Below, piece by piece: positions 1-8,235 of a stretch of 64,000 bases of DNA. The position numbers were made by a program, and so were the translations under genes. This DNA comes from Fodinibius sp052060035 (lineage in GTDB: Bacteria; Bacteroidota; Rhodothermia; Balneolales; Balneolaceae). The DNA lies in NCBI RefSeq assembly GCF_052060035.1, contig NZ_JBPOEA010000013.1, positions 17,060 through 81,059 on the forward strand. The letters run 5' to 3'. Positions within the stretch are counted from its first letter, which is position 1; each line of letters starts with the position of its first letter. The notes beneath the pieces are model-generated. The model saw nothing but the letters and a program-made list of their open reading frames with translations. It made no database searches and had not been told where the DNA came from.

Positions 1-416
1 GGTTTAAGGTCGGTAATTTTATCTCCAGCCATATAAGAACTGCTGAAATCGATGTTATGTTTAGTCGCGGCTTTTTTGAACATACCTACCCCGGGCTTAC
101 GATCTTTGGGAGTATATTCTTTATCGGGATCATGCTCTGGATGATGTGGGGCATAGTACCAGTCGTCGATGTATAAGTCTTGTTTCGCCAGCTTCTCGTC
201 AACCCATTGGTGGAGATCCTGAACATGTTGTTCGGAATATCGCCCGCGGGCAATGCCGGATTGATTGGTCACTACAATAATTTTAAAGCACTGTTCTTGC
301 ATCCAGCGCAAAGCATCAATAGCACCTTCGCACCACGTCCATTCCCTTGGTTTATGCACGTAATTGTAATCCACATTTAAAGTACCATCCCGATCAAGAA
401 AAAACGCTTTATTCAT
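1..416 (-). CDS. D-glycero-D-manno-heptose-bisphosphate phosphatase-like HAD-IIIA protein (GmhB family), 3' end cut by window
   Basis: Read leftward from the ATG complement at 414-416, the protein starts MNKAFFLDRDGTLNVD, the DxDGT nucleophile motif of HAD-IIIA phosphatases. It continues with VVTNQSGIARG and, near the window edge, MAGDKITDL, the third HAD acidic motif. This is the order seen in GmhB, which dephosphorylates heptose bisphosphate for lipopolysaccharide-core or S-layer glycan precursors. GmhB usually carries a Cys-His zinc site. Here the equivalent stretch reads YYAPHHPEHDPDKE and then TPKDRKPG, so the cysteines are absent. It could therefore be a GmhB relative or a histidinol-phosphatase-type HAD enzyme. 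The gene runs off the left edge, so its C-terminus is not visible. Confidence 0.82.
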   Translation of the reverse strand, partial: MNKAFFLDRDGTLNVDYNYVHKPREWTWCEGAIDALRWMQEQCFKIIVVTNQSGIARGRYSEQHVQDLHQWVDEKLAKQDLYIDDWYYAPHHPEHDPDKEYTPKDRKPGVGMFKKAATKHNIDFSSSYMAGDKITDLK

Positions 417-608
417 ATAAAAAGTTACAGTTGAGGGTAATAAGTAAGGGGTAGTAGATCATTAGGAAAATTAAGGCGTGCAAGAGGTTAATAAATCTTA
501 GACTCATATTGTGGGAACATTTCTTCATGTATGCTATATCAACAAATCCCCATTAGATAAAATATCTAACAGACCCCAATACTAAAAGATAACGAAAAGG
601 ACATAATT

Positions 609-1469
609 ATGAATACTACAAAAATTAAATCGACAGTTTATCGTGTGTTGCAAGGCACATTGATGATTGGATTTATTGCTTTTATTGCAATTTCATGTGA
701 TGATATAAATACCAACGGAACGAATGCTGGAAAAGCCCAGATGAATGTAAGTCTCACCGATGCCCCGGGCGATTATCAGGAGGTCAACGTTGATGTACAA
801 GGTATGCGGATTCACTATACGCCCAGCAGTAACGATACTGCAAGTGCCGATGGACAATGGATTGATCTACCGGTGGAACCTATGAGAGTAAATTTGCTTG
901 AGTTGACTAACGGCGTTGATACTTTACTGACTGAAGCTGAATTGGATCCCGGACGTTATAAGGAGCTACGCCTGATTCTCGGAGACGATAATACGGTAAT
1001 GGTTGATAGCACAATTCAGGATCTCAAAGTGCCGAGCGGCCAACAGTCTGGCTATAAAATAAAATTTAAAACCGATCTTGAGGCGGGTGATGAGCTGGAT
1101 GTAGTCGTTGATTTTGATGCCGGTCGTTCTGTACATAAAGCCGGAAACAGTGGCAAATATATCCTCAAGCCGGTACTCAAAGCTTTTGTGGAAGATGGAG
1201 ATGAAGTTGAGGTAGGATCCATAGCAGGTATGGTTGATCCTTCAGAAGCGGCCCCCAATGTTTATGCATTGATGGATGAAGATACAACTGCTACTACGCA
1301 GACCGATGAGGACGGCAATTTCTTACTTCAAGGATTGGAAAGCGGTCAATATGATATCAGTATTGAACCTACAAATGATCAATATTCTGATACCACACTC
1401 ACAGATATTACCGTAAACGAAGATGAACAAACGGATGTCGGTGTGGTTACACTAAGCGATAACGAATAA
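609..1469 (+). CDS. DUF4382 domain lipoprotein with C-terminal carboxypeptidase-regulatory-like domain
   Basis: This 286-residue protein has a lipoprotein signal peptide ending in IAFIAISC (Cys30 is the likely lipidated residue). Residues of about 45-190 carry the LTDAPGDYQEVNVDVQGM opening typical of DUF4382, a beta-rich secreted domain of unknown function common in Bacteroidota. Residues of about 200-280 form a carboxypeptidase-regulatory-like/SdrD-like fold (GSIAGMVDPS, then DEDGNFLLQGLESGQYDI). The ATG lies 9 bases after a GAAAAGGA ribosome-binding sequence. It appears to be transcribed alone, and a strong hairpin terminator follows 18 bases after the stop. No enzymatic residues are visible; a cell-surface or periplasmic binding role is inference. 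Confidence 0.85.
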   Translation: MNTTKIKSTVYRVLQGTLMIGFIAFIAISCDDINTNGTNAGKAQMNVSLTDAPGDYQEVNVDVQGMRIHYTPSSNDTASADGQWIDLPVEPMRVNLLELTNGVDTLLTEAELDPGRYKELRLILGDDNTVMVDSTIQDLKVPSGQQSGYKIKFKTDLEAGDELDVVVDFDAGRSVHKAGNSGKYILKPVLKAFVEDGDEVEVGSIAGMVDPSEAAPNVYALMDEDTTATTQTDEDGNFLLQGLESGQYDISIEPTNDQYSDTTLTDITVNEDEQTDVGVVTLSDNE

Positions 1470-1487
1470 AATAAAGTCATTCTCATA

Positions 1488-1525
1488 AAAAAAGCCCGGC
1501 TGTATTAAACAGTCGGGCTTTTTTA
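1488..1525. terminator. Bidirectional intrinsic terminator between convergent genes
   Basis: A 15-bp stem (1488-1502 with 1510-1524, one G-T pair, 7-base loop) is built around AGCCCGGCTG. It has a run of six A residues on its left arm and six T residues on its right arm, so it can terminate both the DUF4382 gene and the leftward Wzi-like gene. Confidence 0.9.
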
Positions 1526-1551
1526 TTTGAGTAATTTTTCACAGCTCGGAT

Positions 1552-3219
1552 TTACCTCAAATCCGAAATACGGTATCGGATGCTCATCTCTATGCCCAGG
1601 TGGTTTTTATCATTTTTATAGATGTAATCGTCATTGAGTTCTCTCCTGTACGTGAAGCCGATTTCGGTTTCGAACTGCTTGTAGTGATAAAGTAGTGAAG
1701 CCCCGAATCTCATCTCTACGTTGTGCAGCCAATACTTATTGTTATTTGGATTTTGGATCTCCTCAGCAAACATGGCATCAGAGTTGTATAGGAAATCATT
1801 GTTTTGGGTAACCCGCTGGGTGAATATTGTAATCCTGCCTTTGTCAAAATAAAGTGAGCTTCCCAGGTACTGACTATTAGAGCTGGGTCCAATAGATGCA
1901 CCCAGCAGTTGTCCGCGGTTGGTATAGCCTTGTTGGGAGCGATGGTGAACATAAAAGCTGGGAAATCCTGAGCCGCGAATGGCACCTGTTTTACTGGCTT
2001 CAAGCTGAGTAAGTTCTGCATTGACGGACAAAATTTCAGTATTACTCAAATCAAAGGTTTTCTGCAGTCCAATCGTATAGCCCCGGCTGTGTTCGGGCTC
2101 GGTAAAAAAGTCGCGCCAGTTCCAGCTGTGATCGGTACGGGCCCATTCTCCATAAATTTCGAGGCCGCTTTGGGGAAAAGTCCATTTGCCGAATAGGGAT
2201 ATAAGCTGGTCAGCCTGATCGTTGCCGCCCGTATTGGTATTGCTCGTGAAATTCACCTTAGTGAAGGCTTCAAAGATTTTGAACAAATCTCCAAACGGTA
2301 TCCCTTCGGGAGGGATAGTTTCATAAAATATCCTGTTTATGCCCAGAGTTAAGCCCGGTGTGGGTTTGGGTGTAAAAGATAAATTTAGCCCTGAAATATA
2401 GCGCTCGTTGTTTTCGGTATTGTTATCAAAATAATCCGATTCAATCAATTTTCCCCAAAGCATTTTGGCTTCCAGGTTTCCAATGTAAATATCTTTCGGT
2501 TCGGAGGTGCCGATAAAAAAGTGTCGGAATCCCGGCGCGTTACTGTCCATAAGAAGAGCATTTTGACGGGATGGTCCCCATCTCATCTGTTCGTTGGAAA
2601 TGCCGGTGGCCCAGCCTCCATAATCGGCGCGGATATATGATTCGCCCGGATCAAGAGTCCAAAACGGGTCATTACCAAATTGCTGAGGCCAGTCGATATT
2701 ACCGAGTGGATAAGCAAATTCAGACCTGTTTGAACGAGTTGCATAAGGAGAAAGAACAAAGTTTCTATTTTGATTATATATAAGGCGTGGACGAACGGAA
2801 GCCGATAAAACGCCGTATCGTAGGTAAAGGCCGGCTGAAAAATCGGTCGTGAAACCGCGCCCTTGCCAGACCGGACCGTCGTGCCATCCTCCCGGTTCCA
2901 GTGATTGCCAGTACGATCGAAGTTGGGGATCGTGAGGAGTGATCTCCCAAGGACTATTTTTATTATTCGCCGAGAGGGAACTTTCCAAACCTTGCCAGGG
3001 ATGCTGTTTTAAGCTGTCCAGTTGACCGAGCGAATTTGAATTGGAAAGGCTTCCGTTAAGCTCTAAGGCTTTTAAATATTCTTTGTAAATATCATTTTCG
3101 GGAATGTGTTGAGCCTTCGATGTAGTGTGGGAAGAAACAGTGAGGATAAAAAGCATTACCAATCCACTAATAAGTTTAAGGATAGAATTAATGGAATAAG
3201 AATTGTCGGCAGAGTACAT
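1552..3219 (-). CDS. Capsule assembly Wzi family outer-membrane protein
   Basis: This is a 555-residue exported protein. Residues 1-36 form a long signal peptide ending near SKAQ, followed by a helical stretch and then a beta-barrel rich in alternating aromatic residues that ends in RYRISDLR. The segment MRWGPSRQNALLMDSNAPGF at about residues 212-231 is the hallmark of the capsule assembly Wzi family. Wzi of E. coli is an 18-strand outer-membrane lectin that anchors group 1 capsule; Bacteroidota homologues are usually annotated the same way. It is transcribed alone toward the shared terminator at 1488-1525. No capsule operon is adjacent, so the glycan it binds is unknown, although the exopolysaccharide locus at 4973-11991 is a plausible partner. 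Confidence 0.85.
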   Translation of the reverse strand: MYSADNSYSINSILKLISGLVMLFILTVSSHTTSKAQHIPENDIYKEYLKALELNGSLSNSNSLGQLDSLKQHPWQGLESSLSANNKNSPWEITPHDPQLRSYWQSLEPGGWHDGPVWQGRGFTTDFSAGLYLRYGVLSASVRPRLIYNQNRNFVLSPYATRSNRSEFAYPLGNIDWPQQFGNDPFWTLDPGESYIRADYGGWATGISNEQMRWGPSRQNALLMDSNAPGFRHFFIGTSEPKDIYIGNLEAKMLWGKLIESDYFDNNTENNERYISGLNLSFTPKPTPGLTLGINRIFYETIPPEGIPFGDLFKIFEAFTKVNFTSNTNTGGNDQADQLISLFGKWTFPQSGLEIYGEWARTDHSWNWRDFFTEPEHSRGYTIGLQKTFDLSNTEILSVNAELTQLEASKTGAIRGSGFPSFYVHHRSQQGYTNRGQLLGASIGPSSNSQYLGSSLYFDKGRITIFTQRVTQNNDFLYNSDAMFAEEIQNPNNNKYWLHNVEMRFGASLLYHYKQFETEIGFTYRRELNDDYIYKNDKNHLGIEMSIRYRISDLR

Positions 3220-3430
3220 GGGAGATTTATCAGATGATAATTTTTAGAAATGTTCAATAGAATATTAAGGGGAGATTATTTGTTTTGTTCCTGAAGAGAG
3301 ACAGTTTTTGAGATAGTATTATCAGAGGACGAAAAGGTTAAGTTTTTTATCCTCGACGTTGTGTTCTTACGATGCATTCCCTACATTCATTTTCTGAAAC
3401 AGCACGAATTTTCGAATAAAAGACTTTCGT

Positions 3431-3979
3431 TTGGATTCTGTAAAAATCATGTCGGCCGAAGACTTAAATCGCACCTACCTGCGATTTGCCCATCAATTTT
3501 TAGAGCCGCACGACGATCCCAATCAGCTGGCCATCATTGGTATGCAAACCCGCGGGGTGTATATGGGCAAGCGGATTTTGCAGCACATCGAAGACAAGTT
3601 TGCATACGATATTGATTTTGGGGTGCTCGACGTCACTTTTTATAGGGATGATTTTCGAACAAAGCTCAAAATGCCACAGGTAAGAGTTACGGAAATCCCA
3701 TTTGATTTGTATGACCGCGATGTGGTGCTGGTAGATGATGTGCTTTACACCGGACGAACGGTACGTTCTGCCATGGATGCGCTGATGGATTACGGTCGAC
3801 CTCGGAGCATCAAGTTTTGCTGTATGGTGGATCGTGGGCACCGCGAACTTCCGATTTGTGCCGATTATGTAGGTACGAAGCTCCCGACTCATGTGCAGGA
3901 AGAGGTGCGTGTTAAGGTTAAGGCGTTGGATGATGAAGATGCCGTGTATGTGATAGAAAATGCAGAGGAGGACAAATAA
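3431..3979 (+). CDS. pyrR: PyrR: pyrimidine operon regulator / uracil phosphoribosyltransferase
   Basis: The protein has the type I phosphoribosyltransferase fold with the PRPP loop VVLVDDVLYTGRTVRSA at about residues 99-115 and the conserved GMQTRGVYMG segment near 37-46, as in PyrR. PyrR binds pyr mRNA in Firmicutes and makes UMP from uracil and PRPP. The start is uncertain: TTG at 3431 keeps the VKIMSAEDLNRT segment that aligns with other PyrR N-termini, whereas the first ATG is at 3449 (MSAEDLNRT). The stop codon abuts the pyrB ATG with zero spacing, so the two are co-translated. I saw no clear PyrR-binding attenuator in the 210 bases upstream. Confidence 0.93.
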   Translation: MDSVKIMSAEDLNRTYLRFAHQFLEPHDDPNQLAIIGMQTRGVYMGKRILQHIEDKFAYDIDFGVLDVTFYRDDFRTKLKMPQVRVTEIPFDLYDRDVVLVDDVLYTGRTVRSAMDALMDYGRPRSIKFCCMVDRGHRELPICADYVGTKLPTHVQEEVRVKVKALDDEDAVYVIENAEEDK

Positions 3980-4942
3980 ATGACTGAAGATATCGAACTG
4001 CAGGATTACGATCACGAATTTACGCACAAACATCTGCTGGGACTTGCAGATTATTCCAAAGAAGATATTTTATTTGTGCTGGAGCAGGCCAAATATTTCC
4101 GTGAGATCCTGGATCGTCCTGTGCCCAAGGTGCCTACCCTTCGTGATAAGACTATTGTAAATTTGTTTTATGAGGATAGCACTCGAACGCGTCTTTCGTT
4201 TGAACTGGCCCAAAAGCGTATGGGCGCCGATGTTGTCAACTTTTCGAAGGGATCATCGAGCGTAAAAAAAGGAGAATCACTTAAAGATACCATCCGCAAC
4301 ATTAGTTCAATGAAAATTGATATGGTAGTGGCGCGTCACAAAAGTCCCGGCGTACCTCACTTTTTAACGCGATGTGTAGATGCGGCTATTATCAATGCCG
4401 GTGATGGTGCGCACGAACATCCTACGCAGGCACTGCTCGACATGTTTACCATGCGGCAGGTGTATTCCGACTTAAGGGATAAAAATATTGCCATTATTGG
4501 GGATATTGCTCATAGTCGTGTCGTACGATCCAATATAATTGGATTGTCAAAGTTGGGGGCTAACGTCACAGTTTGCGGGCCCAAAACAATGATGCCAGCT
4601 TATGTTCACGAGTTGGGAGCCAATGTATCCTACAATATCGATGAAGTACTGGACTGGTGTGATATTGCGATGGCGCTTCGTATCCAATTGGAGCGACAGG
4701 AGGATGGTACTGAACTTTTTCCAAGCATTCGTGAATATCACCAACTTTTTGGAATTACCATGAAACATCTCGAAAGATATCCTGACTTTACCATCATGCA
4801 TCCCGGTCCGGTAAATCGCGGGGTAGAGATGGATAGCGAGGTGGCCGACAGTGAACGATCTATCATTTTAAGTCAGGTTACCAATGGGGTAGCGGTACGG
4901 ATGGCTATTTTGTATCTACTGAGTGGCGGATCAAGAGTGTAG
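3980..4942 (+). CDS. pyrB: Aspartate carbamoyltransferase catalytic subunit
   Basis: The protein is 320 residues, normal for PyrB, which condenses carbamoyl phosphate with aspartate in pyrimidine synthesis. The carbamoyl-phosphate signature EDSTRTRLSFE lies at about residues 65-75, HEHPTQALLD near 145-154, and HPGPVNRG near 273-280, all diagnostic of ATCases. The SSSVKKGESLKDT loop supplies the lysine used from the neighbouring subunit. It forms a two-gene operon with pyrR. No pyrI regulatory subunit follows; the next gene is convergent and only 30 bases away. Confidence 0.96.
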   Translation: MTEDIELQDYDHEFTHKHLLGLADYSKEDILFVLEQAKYFREILDRPVPKVPTLRDKTIVNLFYEDSTRTRLSFELAQKRMGADVVNFSKGSSSVKKGESLKDTIRNISSMKIDMVVARHKSPGVPHFLTRCVDAAIINAGDGAHEHPTQALLDMFTMRQVYSDLRDKNIAIIGDIAHSRVVRSNIIGLSKLGANVTVCGPKTMMPAYVHELGANVSYNIDEVLDWCDIAMALRIQLERQEDGTELFPSIREYHQLFGITMKHLERYPDFTIMHPGPVNRGVEMDSEVADSERSIILSQVTNGVAVRMAILYLLSGGSRV

Positions 4943-4972
4943 TACAAGTTCATGTATGAGAGTAATATGTTT

Positions 4973-6379
4973 TTACTTCTTGAACCCTTTCCGAATCATT
5001 TTGCCCCAGCTTTTCTTGCCTTTTAAAAAGTCTATGAGTCCCTTGAACTGCCACCATGAATGGATTTGTCGATATCCGAGGTTTTCAAGGAAAGAGTAGA
5101 AACTCAAAATAGCTACATCCTTGAAGTTGCTGTAGGTTTTAAAAGCTATTTCTTCGGCCAGTACGGCAATCAGGGAGACAATCATCCCATAAATGATAGA
5201 CACCGCCAAGAATAAAAAGATAAAGGTGAGATTATAAAGAGACGGCATTGAAATAACCATAGCCAAGTAGGCGTAACTAAGGAGGTTTACAACAGGGCTA
5301 ATAAGTTCAAAAAGTAAAAAGAATGGCATCACAAACATACCAATATGTTTATAAAAAGGATTAAAGAGCATATACTTGTGTCGCCACAGTGAATCGGCCA
5401 ACCCGCGATGCCAGCGGTTACGCTGGTTCCGTAAGCTCTTGTAGTCAGTGGGTACTTCCGTCCAGCAGATGGGTTCCGGCAGGAATCGAATTTGGTAATC
5501 TTCGTTATTTCGCAAGTGATAACTGTGTAACCGAACAATCAGCTCAATATCTTCACCAACAGTATCGGTAAGGTAGCCGCCCACCTTGATCACCGCCCGA
5601 CGATCAAAAATCCCAAAAGCACCTGAGACAATTAGCAGACTTTTAAAATAATCCCATCCTACGCGCCCAAATAAAAATGCCCGAATATATTCCACCGACT
5701 GTAAGCGAGCCCAGAAATTTTGTGGGACATGAATTTCTTTTATCTCTCTATTTACCATTTTACAGCCGTTAATAACCCGGATGACACCACCTGCCGCGAC
5801 AGTGTTTTTATGTTCTATAAATGTTTGGATGAGTTTCTTAAGTACATCTTGCTCAAGAATGGAATCGGCATCAATGGAGCATATTAAATCGGTTTCAGCT
5901 ATGTTAATGCCGGCATTAAGGGCATCCGCTTTGCCCCCGTTTTCCTTATCTACTACCGTAAGCATGGGCATATCCGGCGACCGATAGGTGTTACGGATAT
6001 TCTTGTGCTCAACTTGTTCTTCAAAGTAAATATCGGTTTTGATCAAGTTAAAGTGATTAATAAGCTTTTGAAGCGTGTTATCGGTGCTTCCGTCGTTGAT
6101 GACTATGATATGATATTCGGGATATTCCAGCTTGAGCAGCGATTCCACCGACTCCACAATATTATCGGCTTCATTGTAGGCAGGTACGAGGATGCTGATA
6201 GATTTGAAAAGCTCAGTCTTAAAAAGAGCATCAGCCTCGACAACACTGTGGTGCAGCAGTTGTTTGCGAACATAAATAAGTGCTCCAACGACTAATGCCA
6301 GGTAAACTGAATTAATTGTAAAGAAATAGCCTAAGATAAATTGCTCTACAAGATTAAATAACGAAAAGCTGTCAAGCAT
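4973..6379 (-). CDS. Processive family 2 glycosyltransferase (polysaccharide synthase, PgaC/hyaluronan-synthase-like)
   Basis: The 468-residue protein has one N-terminal membrane helix (about 15-37), a cytosolic GT-A domain (about 60-330) and three or four C-terminal helices (about 345-410). Visible motifs are VPAYNEADNI (65-74), NDGSTDN (95-101), ENGGKADALNAG (146-157), the metal-binding DAD (170-172), the catalytic GED (275-277) and QRNRW (319-323). The Q-x-x-R-W motif marks synthases that elongate and extrude a polymer, such as PgaC, cellulose and hyaluronan synthases. The sugar cannot be told from sequence. Its start overlaps the end of the HEAT-repeat gene by 8 bases, so the two are translationally coupled; a receiver protein leads the same operon. 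Confidence 0.9.
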   Translation of the reverse strand: MLDSFSLFNLVEQFILGYFFTINSVYLALVVGALIYVRKQLLHHSVVEADALFKTELFKSISILVPAYNEADNIVESVESLLKLEYPEYHIIVINDGSTDNTLQKLINHFNLIKTDIYFEEQVEHKNIRNTYRSPDMPMLTVVDKENGGKADALNAGINIAETDLICSIDADSILEQDVLKKLIQTFIEHKNTVAAGGVIRVINGCKMVNREIKEIHVPQNFWARLQSVEYIRAFLFGRVGWDYFKSLLIVSGAFGIFDRRAVIKVGGYLTDTVGEDIELIVRLHSYHLRNNEDYQIRFLPEPICWTEVPTDYKSLRNQRNRWHRGLADSLWRHKYMLFNPFYKHIGMFVMPFFLLFELISPVVNLLSYAYLAMVISMPSLYNLTFIFLFLAVSIIYGMIVSLIAVLAEEIAFKTYSNFKDVAILSFYSFLENLGYRQIHSWWQFKGLIDFLKGKKSWGKMIRKGFKK

Positions 6380-7565
6380 AAGAATCGTTTAGTCGGTGGT
6401 TAAGAGCTATTTTTATGCCGGATGTAATGTCTAAAATTTTATCTAAATATGAATCGAGCTGTTCGTTGGATTTGTTTTTATCAATTTGTGATAGTGATTG
6501 CAGTGTTTGTTTAACAAATGTGGTAAGCAAAGTAATACGATCTCCATTTCCTGACATAAATTCATAGATGATCGCCTTGCGGATGGGGAATTCTACTTTA
6601 GATAAATGGTCCAGCAAAAAAGTTAGGTTTTCTGATCCGCCAAATGTGCTTAGCGTCTTAACAGCAGCCAGTCTGATGGGAATATTATTCCCTTTGGCAC
6701 AATAGCTTCGGATAAGATCAGCAGCTTTAGTATGATACAACTCTCCGAGCGCAATTATTAGCCCCCGAATAAGAGTGGCCTTTTCTGGACTAAAGTGCAG
6801 CCTCTTTAAATATTGATATAAAAACTCACTGCATTCATAAAATTGTTGATATCCCATATACCGAACAATAATGTGCTTGGCATGAGGATCTATTTCTTTG
6901 AGTAGCAAGTCTTTTAGAGCCTCAGAAACATGTTCTCGATCTTCGGCTAAGCCCGAATCAAATATATGAAGCAGTTCTGCTACCATTAGTTCTGAAATAT
7001 CAGTTCGTTTAAAAAATCGCAGTAAGGCATTCTTTCGAACAGTCCAGTCCCCAGCAGACTGAAGGGCTTTGGTAGCAGCAAATGCCAACTTTAAGTTTTT
7101 AGACTTGCTTATGGTAAGAAGCTTGGCCAATATCCGGCTGTCGATATTACCACTTTTTTGAAAATAGATGCAGGCATAAATTTTAGAATCTGTAGAAAGC
7201 TCAAATAGTTTTTTCTGGTAAAACGAATCAAAAACGGGATGCACAATAAGATCGCTAAGTCGTTTGCGTTCAGTGCCGTCCAGGATATCATCAAGCTCGT
7301 TAAGGAGTTTTATAAAAAAAGAATAATCCTTGGAGCGCTTGCTTATTTTTTTGATAATTTCGTCAGCACTTAGCTTCGGGCTGGATTGCTCGGAGTAATC
7401 CAGAAGGAGAGAAAAGAAATAATCCCGAAACTTTTGTTCATATCTATTCCAGTACTGTTGCTTTTTCCGGGTCCAAAAAGTATAGCCCAGAAGAAAAAGG
7501 AATAGAAACACCAAAAAGGCTGTTAGCCCGATAAGCGATTGTAAGGCAATGTTAAAATCAAACAT
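6372..7565 (-). CDS. Membrane-anchored HEAT-repeat protein of a glycosyltransferase operon
   Basis: The 397-residue protein has one N-terminal membrane helix (about 9-31, rich in F and L) followed by a soluble alpha-helical solenoid. Repeated units such as KLAFAATKALQSAGDWTVRK, DREHVSEALKDLLL and IPIRLAAVKTLSTFGGSENL show the HEAT/ARM pattern of A-x-x-A-L and a following helix. No catalytic motif is seen. HEAT solenoids act as protein scaffolds. Placed between a receiver protein and a polysaccharide synthase, with 8-base overlap into the synthase, this one plausibly docks regulators onto the synthase at the cytoplasmic face. That role is inference. Confidence 0.78.
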   Translation of the reverse strand: MFDFNIALQSLIGLTAFLVFLFLFLLGYTFWTRKKQQYWNRYEQKFRDYFFSLLLDYSEQSSPKLSADEIIKKISKRSKDYSFFIKLLNELDDILDGTERKRLSDLIVHPVFDSFYQKKLFELSTDSKIYACIYFQKSGNIDSRILAKLLTISKSKNLKLAFAATKALQSAGDWTVRKNALLRFFKRTDISELMVAELLHIFDSGLAEDREHVSEALKDLLLKEIDPHAKHIIVRYMGYQQFYECSEFLYQYLKRLHFSPEKATLIRGLIIALGELYHTKAADLIRSYCAKGNNIPIRLAAVKTLSTFGGSENLTFLLDHLSKVEFPIRKAIIYEFMSGNGDRITLLTTFVKQTLQSLSQIDKNKSNEQLDSYLDKILDITSGIKIALNHRLNDSYA

Positions 7566-7580
7566 GCCATAATATATACT

Positions 7581-8045
7581 CTAAGCGGCTTTTGTCAATA
7601 ATTTTCGGATGCGGGCTGCAAACTCCTTGGGTTGAAAGGGCTTGGTAATATATTCATCTGCTGTAAGATCAAAGCCACGTTCAATATCTTCGGATCGAGA
7701 TTTGGCAGAAACCAAAACTACTTTTGTCTGCTCAAACCTTTGATCTTTCCGAATTTCTTTAAGGATTTCGAATCCATTCATGCCGGGAAGCATTAAATCC
7801 AAAATAATCAGTTGCGGCACGTGTTTTTGGGCATACTCCAAGGCTTCAATCCCATTTGATTTGCTAACAACTTCAAAATCAAACTCTTTAGAGACGAGCC
7901 GATTAAGCAGTTTTCTGCTGAGTTCATCATCATCAACAATAAGAATTTCCTTTTTTGCTGTTGCTGATTTGTCACCACCCATCCCTTTATCTGCCGAATT
8001 TTTTGCAACTCCTGCCAGCTTGCGATAAGAATCCATTCTATTCAT
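7581..8045 (-). CDS. Single-domain response regulator (CheY-like receiver)
   Basis: The protein is 154 residues: a roughly 30-residue polar N-terminal extension followed by one receiver domain. The acidic pocket is DDD (38-40), the phospho-acceptor is Asp83 in LIILDLMLPGMNGFE, the switch residue is in VSAKS (112-116), and the conserved lysine is Lys135 in TKPF. There is no DNA-binding or enzymatic output domain. It is the first gene of the leftward operon, 15 bases upstream of the HEAT-repeat gene, so protein-protein control of that complex is the likely output. No histidine kinase is adjacent. Confidence 0.92.
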   Translation of the reverse strand: MNRMDSYRKLAGVAKNSADKGMGGDKSATAKKEILIVDDDELSRKLLNRLVSKEFDFEVVSKSNGIEALEYAQKHVPQLIILDLMLPGMNGFEILKEIRKDQRFEQTKVVLVSAKSRSEDIERGFDLTADEYITKPFQPKEFAARIRKLLTKAA

Positions 8046-8235
8046 GACTGCCTCCTATTTTGCCGTTGATTTTTTATGGCAGTATATATCTATGCTGTTA
8101 CTTGGAATGTAATAGTTTTCATTAAAAAATCTTAATAATTCTTTTGCATGTTGTATCTTAGGTGCTTTCGAAGTAGTTCGTTAAATTCGTTTGCCACATA
8201 ACGAGTTGTTATCACCATTTGAAAAGTAACCCAAA

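Noticed and set aside
180..380. 66-codon plus-strand frame at the left edge
   Set aside because: It is antisense to the HAD-IIIA phosphatase, whose motifs are clear on the minus strand.
3500..4033. 177-codon open frame on the minus strand
   Set aside because: It lies entirely opposite the certain pyrR gene and the first codons of pyrB, and its translation has no domain pattern; it is a codon-bias shadow.
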